Shown here one piece after another: positions 9,523-20,341 of a stretch of 64,000 nt of DNA. The notes beneath the pieces are model-generated. The model was given only the letters and a program-made list of their open reading frames with translations, ran no database searches and had not been told where the DNA came from. Each line of letters opens with the position of its first letter. The first letter of the stretch is position 1. The position numbers and the translations under genes were made by a program. Origin of the DNA: Pseudomonas piscis (lineage in GTDB: Bacteria > Pseudomonadota > Gammaproteobacteria > Pseudomonadales > Pseudomonadaceae); contig NZ_WHUV01000001.1 in NCBI RefSeq assembly GCF_009380155.1, positions 1,550,001 through 1,614,000 of the forward strand. The letters are read 5' to 3'.

Positions 9523-9705
9523 ATGGCTGTTCAGCAGAACAAAAAATCCCGCTCTGCCCGTGACATGCGTCGTTCCCACGATGCTCTCGAGGCTAGCACC
9601 CTGTCCGTAGAAAAGACCACCGGTGAAGTTCACCTGCGTCACCACGTATCGCCAGAAGGCGTATACCGTGGTCGTAAAGTGATCGACAAGGGCGCTGACG
9701 AGTAA
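9523..9705 (+). CDS. rpmF: 50S ribosomal protein L32
   Basis: 60 aa, [18 protein letters not shown] start and [13 protein letters not shown] end, typical of L32. It lacks the four zinc-binding cysteines, as in the zinc-independent form common in gammaproteobacteria. TTTAGGAGTT precedes the ATG. It lies 13 bases after yceD and 3 bases before plsX. Confidence 0.98.
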
Positions 9706-9708
9706 TCC

Positions 9709-10719
9709 TTGTCCGCTCAAGTCATCGCGATTGACGCAATGGGCGGGGACTTCGGTCCCCGCAGCATTGTTCAGGCCAGTATTGCGTGCCTGTCTGCTAC
9801 CCCCTCGCTGCACCTGACCCTGGTGGGTCAACCCTCCCTCCTTGAAGAACTGATTTCCAGCCATTCGGCCGTGGATCGCGCGCGCCTGTCGATCGCCCCT
9901 GCGAGCGAGGTGATCACCATGGACGAAAAGCCTTCCCAGGCCTTGCGCGGCAAGCCTGATTCTTCGATGCGGGTGGCGCTTGAGCTGTTGCGCGAGGAAA
10001 AGGTCCAGGCTTGTGTCAGTGCCGGTAATACCGGGGCGCTCATGGCGCTGTCGCGTTACGTACTCAAGACCTTGCCCGGTATCGATCGCCCGGCGATGGT
10101 GGCTGCCATTCCCACCCAGCGCGGCTACTGCCAGTTGCTCGACCTGGGGGCCAACGTCGATTGCAGTGCCGAGCATTTGCTGCAGTTCGCCATCATGGGT
10201 TCGGTTGCGGCGGAGAGCCTGGGCATCGCTCGTCCCCGGGTGGCCTTGCTGAACATCGGCACCGAGGACATCAAGGGCAATCAGCAGGTCAAGCTGGCGG
10301 CGAATCTCCTGCAGCAGGCCCGGGGCTTGAACTATATCGGCTTTGTCGAGGGAGACGGTCTGTATCGTGGCGAAGCGGACGTGGTGGTGTGTGACGGCTT
10401 CGTCGGCAATATCCTGCTCAAGTCCAGTGAAGGCCTGGCGACCATGATCGCATCCCGCATCGAGGCGCTGTTCAAGCAGGGCATGCTTTCTCGGGCGGTA
10501 GGGGCCTTGGCCTTGCCTTTGATGCGGCGACTGCAGGCGGACCTGGCGCCGGCCCGGCACAATGGCGCGAGCTTCCTGGGGTTGCAGGGGATTGTGGTCA
10601 AGAGCCATGGCTCGGCGGGAGTTCAGGGCTTCCAGAGTGCGATTCAGCGCGCGCTGATCGAGATCCAGGAAGATCTGCCGCGACGCTTGCACGGGCGCCT
10701 CGAAGACCTGCTGCCTTAG
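9709..10719 (+). CDS. plsX: Phosphate acyltransferase PlsX
   Basis: 336 aa. It makes acyl-phosphate from acyl-ACP for phospholipid synthesis and works beside the membrane. The start [12 protein letters not shown] and the motifs [33 protein letters not shown] and [14 protein letters not shown] are typical. The start is a TTG three bases after the rpmF stop with no good ribosome-binding site of its own, so translation is probably coupled to rpmF. It links ribosomal protein synthesis with the lipid genes downstream. Confidence 0.96.
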   Translation: MSAQVIAIDAMGGDFGPRSIVQASIACLSATPSLHLTLVGQPSLLEELISSHSAVDRARLSIAPASEVITMDEKPSQALRGKPDSSMRVALELLREEKVQACVSAGNTGALMALSRYVLKTLPGIDRPAMVAAIPTQRGYCQLLDLGANVDCSAEHLLQFAIMGSVAAESLGIARPRVALLNIGTEDIKGNQQVKLAANLLQQARGLNYIGFVEGDGLYRGEADVVVCDGFVGNILLKSSEGLATMIASRIEALFKQGMLSRAVGALALPLMRRLQADLAPARHNGASFLGLQGIVVKSHGSAGVQGFQSAIQRALIEIQEDLPRRLHGRLEDLLP

Positions 10720-10845
10720 GCATTTTCCCGGCGGGATGCTTAAATGTGACCGCTCGGTACGATTGGCCATCCAACTGTCAGTTTCTTGCGTCCACTACGG
10801 TGTGACGTCAATTCTCCGACGACAAGATCATTAGGGGCTCGTTAC

Positions 10846-11784
10846 ATGTCTGCATCCCTCGCATTCGTCTTTCCAGGACAGGGCTCGCAGTCCCTCGGCA
10901 TGTTGGCCGAGCTGGGCGCGCAGTACCCGTTGATCCTCGATACTTTCAAGGAAGCCTCCGATGCCCTGGGCTACGATCTCTGGGCTCTGACCCAGGAAGG
11001 TCCGGCGGAGCTGCTGAATCAGACCGACAAGACTCAACCCGCGATTCTCACCGCGTCCATCGCTCTGTGGCGCCTGTGGTTGGCCGAGGGCGGTGCGCGC
11101 CCGGCATTCGTTGCCGGCCACAGCTTGGGCGAGTACAGCGCCCTGGTCGCTGCCGGCAGCCTGACCCTGGCCGAGGCGGTCAAGCTGGTGGAGCGTCGTG
11201 GCCAGCTGATGCAGGAAGCGGTGCCGGCAGGGCAGGGCGCCATGGCGGCGGTCCTTGGCCTGGACGATGCCGACGTGGTGGCTGCGTGTGAAGAAGCGGC
11301 GCAAGGTGAAGTGGTCAGCGCGGTGAACTATAACTCCCCGGGCCAGGTGGTGATCGCCGGTGCCAAGGCTGCCGTGGACCGTGCCATCGAAGGTTGCAAG
11401 GCCCGTGGCGCCAAGCGTGCCATGCCGTTGCCGGTCAGCGTGCCATCCCACTGCGAGCTGATGCGCCCTGCGGCCGAGCGTTTTGCCGAGTCGATCGCCG
11501 CGATCGACTGGCAGGCTCCGCAGATCCCTCTAGTGCAGAACGTCAGCGCTGCAGTGGCGGTTGATCTGGATAGCCTCAAGCGCGATCTGCTGGAACAGCT
11601 GTACAAGCCTGTGCGTTGGGTCGAATCGGTGCAAACCCTGGCTGCCGGCGGTGCTACCGAGCTGGTTGAGTGCGGTCCGGGCAAGGTCCTGGCTGGCCTC
11701 AACAAGCGCTGCGCCGAAGGCGTTTCGACCTCTAACCTGAATACCCCGGATGCTTTCGCTGCCGCTCGCGCAGCGTTGGCCTGA
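10846..11784 (+). CDS. fabD: Malonyl-CoA:ACP transacylase
   Basis: 312 aa. It loads malonyl groups on acyl carrier protein for fatty acid synthesis. FVFPGQGSQ at the start, nucleophile Ser93 in GHSLGEYSALVAAG, and the histidine of PVSVPSHCELM are the family active-site elements. The ATG at 10846 follows TTAGGGGC; 20 further upstream codons are open but do not match FabD. The 126-base gap after plsX may hold its own promoter, although none is clear. Part of the leader (ATTAGGGG) is weakly complementary to the RgsA-like sRNA. Confidence 0.97.
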   Translation: MSASLAFVFPGQGSQSLGMLAELGAQYPLILDTFKEASDALGYDLWALTQEGPAELLNQTDKTQPAILTASIALWRLWLAEGGARPAFVAGHSLGEYSALVAAGSLTLAEAVKLVERRGQLMQEAVPAGQGAMAAVLGLDDADVVAACEEAAQGEVVSAVNYNSPGQVVIAGAKAAVDRAIEGCKARGAKRAMPLPVSVPSHCELMRPAAERFAESIAAIDWQAPQIPLVQNVSAAVAVDLDSLKRDLLEQLYKPVRWVESVQTLAAGGATELVECGPGKVLAGLNKRCAEGVSTSNLNTPDAFAAARAALA

Positions 11785-11800
11785 ACTAGGAGAAGCTTGC

Positions 11801-12541
11801 ATGAGTCTGCAAGGTAAAGTTGCACTGGTGACCGGCGCCAGCCGTGGGATCGGCCAGGCCATCGCCCTCGAACTGGGGCGCATGGGTGCCATCGTGGTGG
11901 GTACCGCCACTTCCGCCTCGGGTGCCGAGCGTATCGCTGCCACCCTCAAGGAAAACGGCGTTCAAGGCACTGGCCTGGAACTCAATGTCACCAGCGACGA
12001 GTCCGTGGCTGCGGTCCTGGCCAGCATCACCGAGCAGTTCGGTGCGCCGGCGATCCTGGTGAACAACGCCGGTATCACCCGCGACAACCTGATGATGCGC
12101 ATGAAAGATGACGAGTGGTACGACGTGGTCGATACCAACCTCAATAGCCTGTATCGCCTGTCCAAGGGCGTCCTGCGCGGCATGACCAAGGCTCGTTGGG
12201 GTCGAATTATCAATATTGGCTCGGTTGTGGGTGCCATGGGCAACGCAGGCCAAGTAAACTACGCCGCCGCCAAGGCCGGCCTCGAAGGTTTCAGCCGTGC
12301 CCTGGCGCGGGAAGTAGGTTCGCGGTCGATCACTGTGAACTCGGTCGCTCCTGGTTTCATCGATACCGATATGACCCGCGAGCTGCCGGAAGCACAGCGT
12401 GAAGCCCTGCGGGCACAGATTCCGCTGGGCCGTCTGGGTCAGGCCCAAGAGATCGCGCAAGTGGTCGCTTTCCTGGCATCCGACGGTGCGGCATACGTTA
12501 CTGGGGCTACAATCCCGGTCAACGGCGGGATGTACATGTGA
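11801..12541 (+). CDS. fabG: 3-oxoacyl-ACP reductase
   Basis: 246 aa short-chain dehydrogenase that reduces 3-oxoacyl-ACP with NADPH. The cofactor motif TGASRGIG, NNAG, and the catalytic Ser/Tyr/Lys set in INIGSVVG and VNYAAAKAG are present; the C-terminus VNGGMYM is FabG-typical. TAGGAG precedes the ATG, and the gene follows fabD by 16 bases. Confidence 0.97.
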   Translation: MSLQGKVALVTGASRGIGQAIALELGRMGAIVVGTATSASGAERIAATLKENGVQGTGLELNVTSDESVAAVLASITEQFGAPAILVNNAGITRDNLMMRMKDDEWYDVVDTNLNSLYRLSKGVLRGMTKARWGRIINIGSVVGAMGNAGQVNYAAAKAGLEGFSRALAREVGSRSITVNSVAPGFIDTDMTRELPEAQREALRAQIPLGRLGQAQEIAQVVAFLASDGAAYVTGATIPVNGGMYM

Positions 12542-12656
12542 GGCAAATGTGACGGATTGCTTCAAAAAAGTGTCATACGAGCTGTCTAAAATCCGTTATA
12601 AAGCTGCAATCTATTTATAGGCAGATGGCCAAAGGGTTGAGTGGTAAAGCTTTCGG

Positions 12657-12684
12657 TTGAAAAGCTGAAAAGCCTTTCTATACA
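12657..12684 (+). promoter_or_regulatory. Sigma-70 promoter for acpP
   Basis: TTGAAA (12657-12662), a 16-bp spacer and TATACA (12679-12684) lie in the 195-base fabG-acpP gap. This gives acpP its own promoter with an approximately 45-nt leader starting near 12691. Confidence 0.75.
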
Positions 12685-12714
12685 CTTACCCACTGGCCAG
12701 CTGCCTGAATTTGT

Positions 12715-12731
12715 CCATTAGGAGTGAAAAC
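12715..12731 (+). promoter_or_regulatory. acpP Shine-Dalgarno region complementary to the RgsA-like sRNA
   Basis: CCATTAGGAGT followed by one unpaired G and AAAAC is complementary to 16 nt of the minus-strand sRNA at 18896-18911. The segment includes the AGGAG ribosome-binding site, so pairing should block translation. RgsA repression of acpP has been reported in P. aeruginosa. Confidence 0.75.
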
Positions 12732-12736
12732 AAGGT

Positions 12737-12973
12737 ATGAGCACCATCGAAGAGCGCGTCAAGAAAATCGTTGCTGAGCAACTGGGCGTTAAAGAAGAAG
12801 AAGTTGTTAACACCGCTTCCTTCGTTGAAGACCTGGGTGCCGACTCCCTTGACACCGTTGAGCTGGTGATGGCTCTGGAAGAGGAATTCGAGACCGAAAT
12901 CCCTGACGAAGAAGCTGAGAAGATCACTACCGTTCAAGCAGCTATCGACTACGTTAACAGCCACCAGGCTTAA
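12737..12973 (+). CDS. acpP: Acyl carrier protein
   Basis: 78 aa, very acidic. The phosphopantetheine attachment site is Ser37 in [18 protein letters not shown]. It carries growing acyl chains for FabD, FabG and FabF encoded around it. AGGAG lies 12 bases before the ATG, with a closer AAGG. It has its own promoter and a strong terminator, consistent with much higher expression than its neighbours. Codon use is AT-richer than in surrounding genes, as usual for highly expressed acpP. Confidence 0.99.
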   Translation: MSTIEERVKKIVAEQLGVKEEEVVNTASFVEDLGADSLDTVELVMALEEEFETEIPDEEAEKITTVQAAIDYVNSHQA

Positions 12974-13002
12974 TCGTTTGTAGTCGTATTTTGCTGTCAT
13001 GG

Positions 13003-13040
13003 AAAAAACCGCACTGCCGTCACGGCGTGCGGTTTTTTCT
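13003..13040 (+). terminator. Strong terminator after acpP
   Basis: The stem ACCGCAC/GTGCGGT, extended inward by GCCG/CGGC, is followed by TTTTTT and preceded by AAAAAA. Confidence 0.9.
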
Positions 13041-13086
13041 TTAGGCCTGATGCAAAGAGTGTCGTCATTAGAAAAAGGAGAGTGCT

Positions 13087-14331
13087 GTGTCGCGTAGACG
13101 CGTCGTAGTCACCGGTATGGGTATGTTGTCGCCGCTGGGTACGGATGTACCGACTAGCTGGCAGGGCATTCTGGCTGGCCAAAGTGGCATCGGTCTGATC
13201 GAGCACACCGACCTTTCTGCCTATTCCACCCGTTTTGGCGGCTCGGTAAAGGGCTTCAATGTCGAGGAATACCTGTCGGCCAAAGAGGCCCGCAAGCTCG
13301 ACCTGTTCATTCAATACGGCCTGGCGGCCGGTTTCCAGGCAGTACGCAATGCCGGCCTGGAAGTCACCGATGCCAACCGTGATCGCATCGGCGTGGCCAT
13401 GGGTTCGGGCATTGGCGGTCTGACCAATATCGAAGAAACCAGCCGCACCCTGCACGACTCCGGCCCGCGACGGATTTCTCCGTTCTTCGTGCCCGGTTCG
13501 ATCATCAACATGATTTCCGGTTTCCTGTCCATTCACCTTGGGCTCCAGGGACCGAACTACGCCATTTCCACGGCGTGCACCACGGGCACCCACTGCATCG
13601 GCATGGCTGCGCGCAACATTGCCTACGGCGAAGCCGACGTGATGATTGCCGGTGGCGCCGAGATGGCCGCTTGCGGCCTGGGCATGGGTGGTTTTGGCGC
13701 CTCCCGTGCGCTGTCGACCCGCAACGACGAACCGACCCGCGCCAGCCGGCCGTGGGACAAGGGGCGTGATGGCTTCGTGCTGTCCGATGGTTCCGGCGCC
13801 CTGGTCCTGGAAGAGCTGGAGCATGCCAAGGCGCGTGGTGCCACCATCTATGCCGAGCTGATCGGTTTTGGCATGAGCGGTGACGCCTACCACATGACTT
13901 CGCCACCCGCCGATGGCGCCGGCGCTGCCCGTTGCATCGCCAACGCCTTGCGCGACGCGAAGATCAATGCCGACCAGGTGCAGTACATCAATGCCCATGG
14001 CACTTCGACGCCAGCTGGCGACCTGGCGGAAGCCGAAGCGATCAAGAGTGTGTTCGGCGACCACGCCTACAAGCTCGCGGTCAGCTCCACCAAGTCCATG
14101 ACTGGCCACCTGTTGGGTGCCGCCGGGGCGATCGAGGCGATCTTCAGCGTGCTGGCGATCAACAGCCAGGTCGCGCCGCCCACCATCAACCTGGATGAGC
14201 CCGATGAAGGCTGCGACCTGGATTTCGTGCCGCACACTGCGCGCAGCATGGATATCGATGTCGTGCTGTCCAACTCCTTCGGTTTTGGCGGTACCAACGG
14301 CTCCCTGGTATTCCGTCGGTTTTCCGAGTGA
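13087..14331 (+). CDS. fabF: 3-oxoacyl-ACP synthase II
   Basis: 414 aa condensing enzyme that elongates acyl-ACP with malonyl-ACP. The catalytic triad is Cys164 ([10 protein letters not shown]), His304 (NAHGTST) and His341 ([12 protein letters not shown]). The start is GTG at 13087 after AAAGGAG. The gene ends in a GTGATG overlap with pabC, so the two are coupled. Confidence 0.97.
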   Translation: MSRRRVVVTGMGMLSPLGTDVPTSWQGILAGQSGIGLIEHTDLSAYSTRFGGSVKGFNVEEYLSAKEARKLDLFIQYGLAAGFQAVRNAGLEVTDANRDRIGVAMGSGIGGLTNIEETSRTLHDSGPRRISPFFVPGSIINMISGFLSIHLGLQGPNYAISTACTTGTHCIGMAARNIAYGEADVMIAGGAEMAACGLGMGGFGASRALSTRNDEPTRASRPWDKGRDGFVLSDGSGALVLEELEHAKARGATIYAELIGFGMSGDAYHMTSPPADGAGAARCIANALRDAKINADQVQYINAHGTSTPAGDLAEAEAIKSVFGDHAYKLAVSSTKSMTGHLLGAAGAIEAIFSVLAINSQVAPPTINLDEPDEGCDLDFVPHTARSMDIDVVLSNSFGFGGTNGSLVFRRFSE

Positions 14332-15146
14332 TGCACAGCTGGGTCGACGGTCGTCCGGCTGACGCTCTGTCGCTCAAGGACCGTGGCCTGGCCTACGGCG
14401 ATGGTCTGTTCGAGACCATCGCCGTCAGATCCGGCAAGCCGCTGCTGCTCGAGCGGCACTTGCAGCGCCTGGCCGAAGGCTGCCGGCGCCTGGCCCTGGT
14501 GACGGATCCGGAGCTGGTGCGCAGCGAAGTGCTGGCCTACGCCCAGGCCCTGGATGAAGGGGTACTCAAGCTGATCCTGACCCGGGGCGATAGCCTGCGC
14601 GGCTACGCCGCCGATCCTGCGGCGCCGGCGCGGCGGATCCTCCAGGGCGGCGCCTTGCCGGCCTACCCGGCGGCCCATGCCGCACAAGGGATTCAGCTGT
14701 TTCCTTGTGCCACGCGCCTGTCCGAGCAGCCCTTGCTGGCTGGCCTCAAGCACCTCAACCGCCTGGAGCAGGTCCTGGCCCGTGCCGAATGGCGCGATAG
14801 CGAGCATGCCGAAGGCCTGATGCTCGATGGCGCCGGGCGCGTGATCGAGGGGGTGTTCAGCAATCTGTTCCTGGTCGCTGGAGGACAGCTGCTGACGGCG
14901 GACCTGAGCCGGTGTGGCGTGGCCGGGGTGATGCGCGGCGAAATCCTCGCCCAGGCCCAGCTGCAAGGCATTCCCGTGGCGATCACCGATATCAGTCTCG
15001 AGCAGTTGCGGCAGGCTGATGAAGTCTTCGTGTGCAACAGCGTCTATGGCATCTGGCCGGTACTGTGCTGCGCCGGGATGCGCTGGTCGGCGGGACCGCT
15101 CACCCGTAAACTGCAGGACATTACCCGCGCACTACTGGATGCTTGA
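14331..15146 (+). CDS. pabC: Aminodeoxychorismate lyase
   Basis: 271 aa fold-type IV PLP enzyme that converts aminodeoxychorismate to p-aminobenzoate for folate. The start MHSWVDG and the segment DRGLAYGDGLFETI are typical; the PLP lysine is Lys140 in GLKHLNRLEQV. The ATG overlaps the fabF stop by one base. In gammaproteobacteria pabC sits in the fab cluster as here. Confidence 0.95.
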   Translation: MHSWVDGRPADALSLKDRGLAYGDGLFETIAVRSGKPLLLERHLQRLAEGCRRLALVTDPELVRSEVLAYAQALDEGVLKLILTRGDSLRGYAADPAAPARRILQGGALPAYPAAHAAQGIQLFPCATRLSEQPLLAGLKHLNRLEQVLARAEWRDSEHAEGLMLDGAGRVIEGVFSNLFLVAGGQLLTADLSRCGVAGVMRGEILAQAQLQGIPVAITDISLEQLRQADEVFVCNSVYGIWPVLCCAGMRWSAGPLTRKLQDITRALLDA

Positions 15147-15149
15147 TTC

Positions 15150-17950
<2,801 letters not shown>

Positions 17951-17983
17951 CGCCCGGCGCCTAGAATCAGTTCTTTCCCTGGT

Positions 17984-18019
17984 CGGATGCAGTCATCCGG
18001 CCTTTTCATTTATCGGATG
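17984..18019 (+). other. Alternative hairpins in the holB-tatD gap
   Basis: CGGATG-CAGT-CATCCG forms a hairpin at 17984-17999. The same CATCCG can instead pair with a second CGGATG at 18014-18019. The direct repeat CGGATGCA occurs at 17984 and 18014. This is either a small attenuator-like element or a deletion scar. Confidence 0.4.
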
Positions 18020-18034
18020 CAAGTTGTCGCCCCT

Positions 18035-18826
18035 ATGCTCGTAGATTCCCATTGCCACCTTGATCGCCTCGACCTGGCCGCCCATGACGGCTCCCTGGAT
18101 GCCGCGCTGGCGGCGGCCCGCGAGCGCGGCGTCGGACACTTCCTGTGCATCGGCGTCAGCGCCGACAATGCCGCGGACGTGAGGGCCCTGGCCGATCGTT
18201 ATGACGATGTCGACTGTTCGGTGGGGGTGCATCCTTTGGATGTGCAGCCTGGAGCCGCGCCGGCGCTGGACTGGCTGCTGGACGAACTGAACCATCCACG
18301 GGTGGTGGCCATCGGCGAGACCGGCCTGGACTATCACTACGAGCCCGAGGCGGCCGAGCTGCAGCAGGCGTCCTTCCGCCTGCATCTGCAGGCGGCCCGG
18401 CAGACCGGCAAGCCGGTGGTGGTGCATACCCGTGGCGCGCGGGCCGATACCCTGGCCTTGCTGCGTGAAGCGGCGCTGCCCAATGCCGGGGTCTTGCACT
18501 GCTTCACCGAGGACTGGGACATGGCCAAGGCGGCCCTGGACCTGGGGTTCTATATTTCCCTGTCGGGGATCGTCACCTTCCGCAATGCCGACGCCTTGCG
18601 TGATGTGGCCCGGCAAGTACCGGCCGATCGGCTGCTGGTGGAAACCGATTCCCCCTACCTGGCGCCGATTCCCTATCGCGGCAAACCCAACCTGCCGCAG
18701 TACGTGCGTGAAGTGGCGGAGTTCCTGGCGATGTTGCGCGGCGAGTCCTACGAGGCCTTTGCCGCACAGACCACGGCGAACTTCAAGCGGCTGTTCCCCC
18801 TGGCGCGGGTCAAGGAGCAGGCCTGA
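18035..18826 (+). CDS. TatD family metal-dependent hydrolase (YcfH-like DNase)
   Basis: 263 aa. The metal-binding residues are visible in DSHCHLDRL, GETGLDYHYE, VVHTRGA, LHCFTED and VETDSPYLAP, the full TatD set. Family members are 3'-5' DNases or nucleases with roles in DNA repair or quality control. The ATG at 18035 matches the family start; no clear ribosome-binding site precedes it, and an in-frame ATG at 18017 is an alternative. It is last in the fab-holB run. Confidence 0.92.
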   Translation: MLVDSHCHLDRLDLAAHDGSLDAALAAARERGVGHFLCIGVSADNAADVRALADRYDDVDCSVGVHPLDVQPGAAPALDWLLDELNHPRVVAIGETGLDYHYEPEAAELQQASFRLHLQAARQTGKPVVVHTRGARADTLALLREAALPNAGVLHCFTEDWDMAKAALDLGFYISLSGIVTFRNADALRDVARQVPADRLLVETDSPYLAPIPYRGKPNLPQYVREVAEFLAMLRGESYEAFAAQTTANFKRLFPLARVKEQA

Positions 18827-18855
18827 TCCTGCCCTGGCCTGGAGGAATTCCAGGC

Positions 18856-18973
18856 AAAAAAAACCCGGGTTCTGGGGGGTGAATCCGGGTTAAGACCATT
18901 AGGAGTAAAACTTAGGCGCGCGGTCCTTCGGCACCTAGATCGGCGTTTCACTTGGGGGAGATGTCCCGCCGAC
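18856..18973 (-). ncRNA. rgsA: RgsA-like regulatory sRNA (P16)
   Basis: A minus-strand transcript unit of about 118 nt lies just after tatD. It ends in a strong terminator (AACCCGG/CCGGGTT stem with an 8-T tail at 18863-18856). A CAATACT element at 18986-18980 resembles the RpoS -10 consensus CTATACT and places the start near 18973. In P. aeruginosa the RpoS-dependent sRNA RgsA lies next to the tatD gene, and size and position agree. An unstructured internal segment (18911-18896, minus) is complementary to the acpP ribosome-binding site over 16 bp with one bulge. The name rests on synteny, architecture and this target match, not on a database search. Confidence 0.8.
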
Positions 18974-18979
18974 AGTTCA

Positions 18980-18986
18980 AGTATTG
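18980..18986 (-). promoter_or_regulatory. RpoS-type -10 element for the sRNA
   Basis: CAATACT on the minus strand, about 7 nt before the predicted start of the sRNA. No good -35 hexamer is visible, as is usual for RpoS promoters. Confidence 0.5.
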
Positions 18987-19564
18987 ATCAGGATCGGGTT
19001 CAGTCCAGTTTGCCTTGTCCGTTTCTTAAACAAATTTGGAATACGGGCGCTTCGCTTGAGTTCTCACTTTCGGCGCAAGCCGGATCTTGCTCGATAATTT
19101 GCCGAAATTTCCTGGATATTCCTCGGTTTTCCACGAAATAATCACTCCTCGCCTTTTTTCTTGAGCATCACTGGGCATAGGCTGTTCCCCTGTTGGGCAT
19201 CGATGCTGTTGATGTAATTGGCTTGTGGCCAGGGCAGGGCATGCTGTCGTGGCTGATTGAGAACGCGACTCGTTGCCTGGTTTTCGTCAAGGACCAGCCC
19301 TGGCCAGGGGTGGCGGTTCCCGTTGCGGGGGAGTGAGGACTTCGTGGTCTGTTCCGGGGCTTGGAGTTGCCTGGTGTTTTTTCCTGGAACCGGTTGCCGA
19401 CCCCGTATTCATGGCCTATACCGGCTTTTCCAGGCCTTCCGGGGCGCTGGCGGTGAGTTGGGTTTTATGCCTGAAGCAGCAGCAACGATGGATGATCCGT
19501 GCATTTTGGCGCAAGTTAGGCATAATACGCGGCTTCGATTTTGACCCCGAACAGATCTTTTCTT
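18987..19564. other. Gene-free interval upstream of the TetR gene
   Basis: About 580 bases without a convincing coding region. The two plus-strand open frames inside it have no ribosome-binding site and no recognisable product. A 12-bp palindrome CCCTGGCCAGGG is at 19298-19309. CATAAT near 19519 may be the -10 box of the TetR gene. Confidence 0.5.
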
Positions 19565-20203
19565 ATGCAGAAAGAACCTCGTAAGGTCCGTGAGTTTCGC
19601 CGCCGCGAGCAAGAAATTCTCGATACCGCGCTCAAGCTGTTCCTCGAACAAGGTGAAGACAGCGTCACTGTCGAGATGATTGCGGATGCCGTGGGTATCG
19701 GCAAAGGGACCATCTACAAGCATTTCAAGTCCAAGGCGGAGATCTACCTGCGCCTGATGCTCGACTACGAGCGCGACCTGAACGAGTTGCTGCACTCTGC
19801 CGATGTCGACAAGGACAAGGAAGCCCTGTCCCGGGCCTACTTCGAGTTCCGCATGCGTGACCCGCAGCGCTATCGGCTGTTCGACCGCCTGGAAGAAAAG
19901 GTGGTCAAGGGCAACCAGGTACCGGAGATGGTCGAGGAGCTGCACAAGATCCGTGCTTCCAACTTCGAACGCCTGACCCTGCTGATCAAGGGCCGCATCA
20001 GCGAAGGCAAGCTGGAAGACGTACCGCCGTACTTCCACTACTGCGCTTCCTGGGCATTGGTGCATGGCGCGGTGGCGCTGTATCACTCGCCGTTCTGGAG
20101 CAATGTCCTGGAGGACCAGGAAGGCTTCTTCCAGTTCCTGATGGACATCGGCGTGCGCATGGGCAACAAGCGCAAGCGCGACCCCGACACCTCCGGCAGC
20201 TGA
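19565..20203 (+). CDS. TetR/AcrR family transcriptional regulator
   Basis: 212 aa. The N-terminal helix-turn-helix (about residues 15-60) shows ILDTALKLFLEQGEDSVTVEMIADAVGIGKG and TIYKHFKSKAEIY in succession, the standard TetR pattern. The C-terminal ligand domain is family-specific and gives no ligand. The ATG giving MQKEPRKVRE is chosen; an upstream TTG in frame lacks support. A TetR gene next to tatD and the RgsA region is also found in P. aeruginosa. Its target is unknown. Confidence 0.9.
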   Translation: MQKEPRKVREFRRREQEILDTALKLFLEQGEDSVTVEMIADAVGIGKGTIYKHFKSKAEIYLRLMLDYERDLNELLHSADVDKDKEALSRAYFEFRMRDPQRYRLFDRLEEKVVKGNQVPEMVEELHKIRASNFERLTLLIKGRISEGKLEDVPPYFHYCASWALVHGAVALYHSPFWSNVLEDQEGFFQFLMDIGVRMGNKRKRDPDTSGS

Positions 20204-20221
20204 GCCCGCCCGCCTTGGGAT

Positions 20222-20247
20222 TGCGCCATCAGGACCTGTATGGCGCA
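20222..20247. other. Inverted repeat after the TetR gene
   Basis: TGCGCCAT and ATGGCGCA are perfect 8-bp arms around a 10-base loop, about 20 bases after the TetR stop. No T-run follows. It may be a weak terminator or a protein-binding site. Confidence 0.4.
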
Positions 20248-20281
20248 GTGCCCGAGGAATATACTCAGGCATGGGACTTGT

Positions 20282-20309
20282 CAAAACCTGATTTTTGAGT
20301 CAGGTTTTG
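20282..20309. terminator. Hairpin in the leader of the MoaA-like gene (terminator or attenuator)
   Basis: CAAAACCTGA/TCAGGTTTTG, perfect 10-bp arms with an 8-base loop, lies 32 bases before the moaA-like ATG and ends in TTTT. It fits a terminator for the TetR transcript or a regulatory stem for the next gene. Confidence 0.5.
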
Positions 20310-20341
20310 CGCGCCTTTCCCTTCCTTCGCCGGAGTCATCC

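Noticed and set aside
12997..14235. 412-codon minus-strand frame opposite fabF.
   Set aside because: Shadow of fabF; the FabF active-site triad is intact on the plus strand.
19257..19584. Overlapping plus-strand open frames before the TetR gene.
   Set aside because: No ribosome-binding site, no domain, odd composition; the TetR start at 19565 is well supported.
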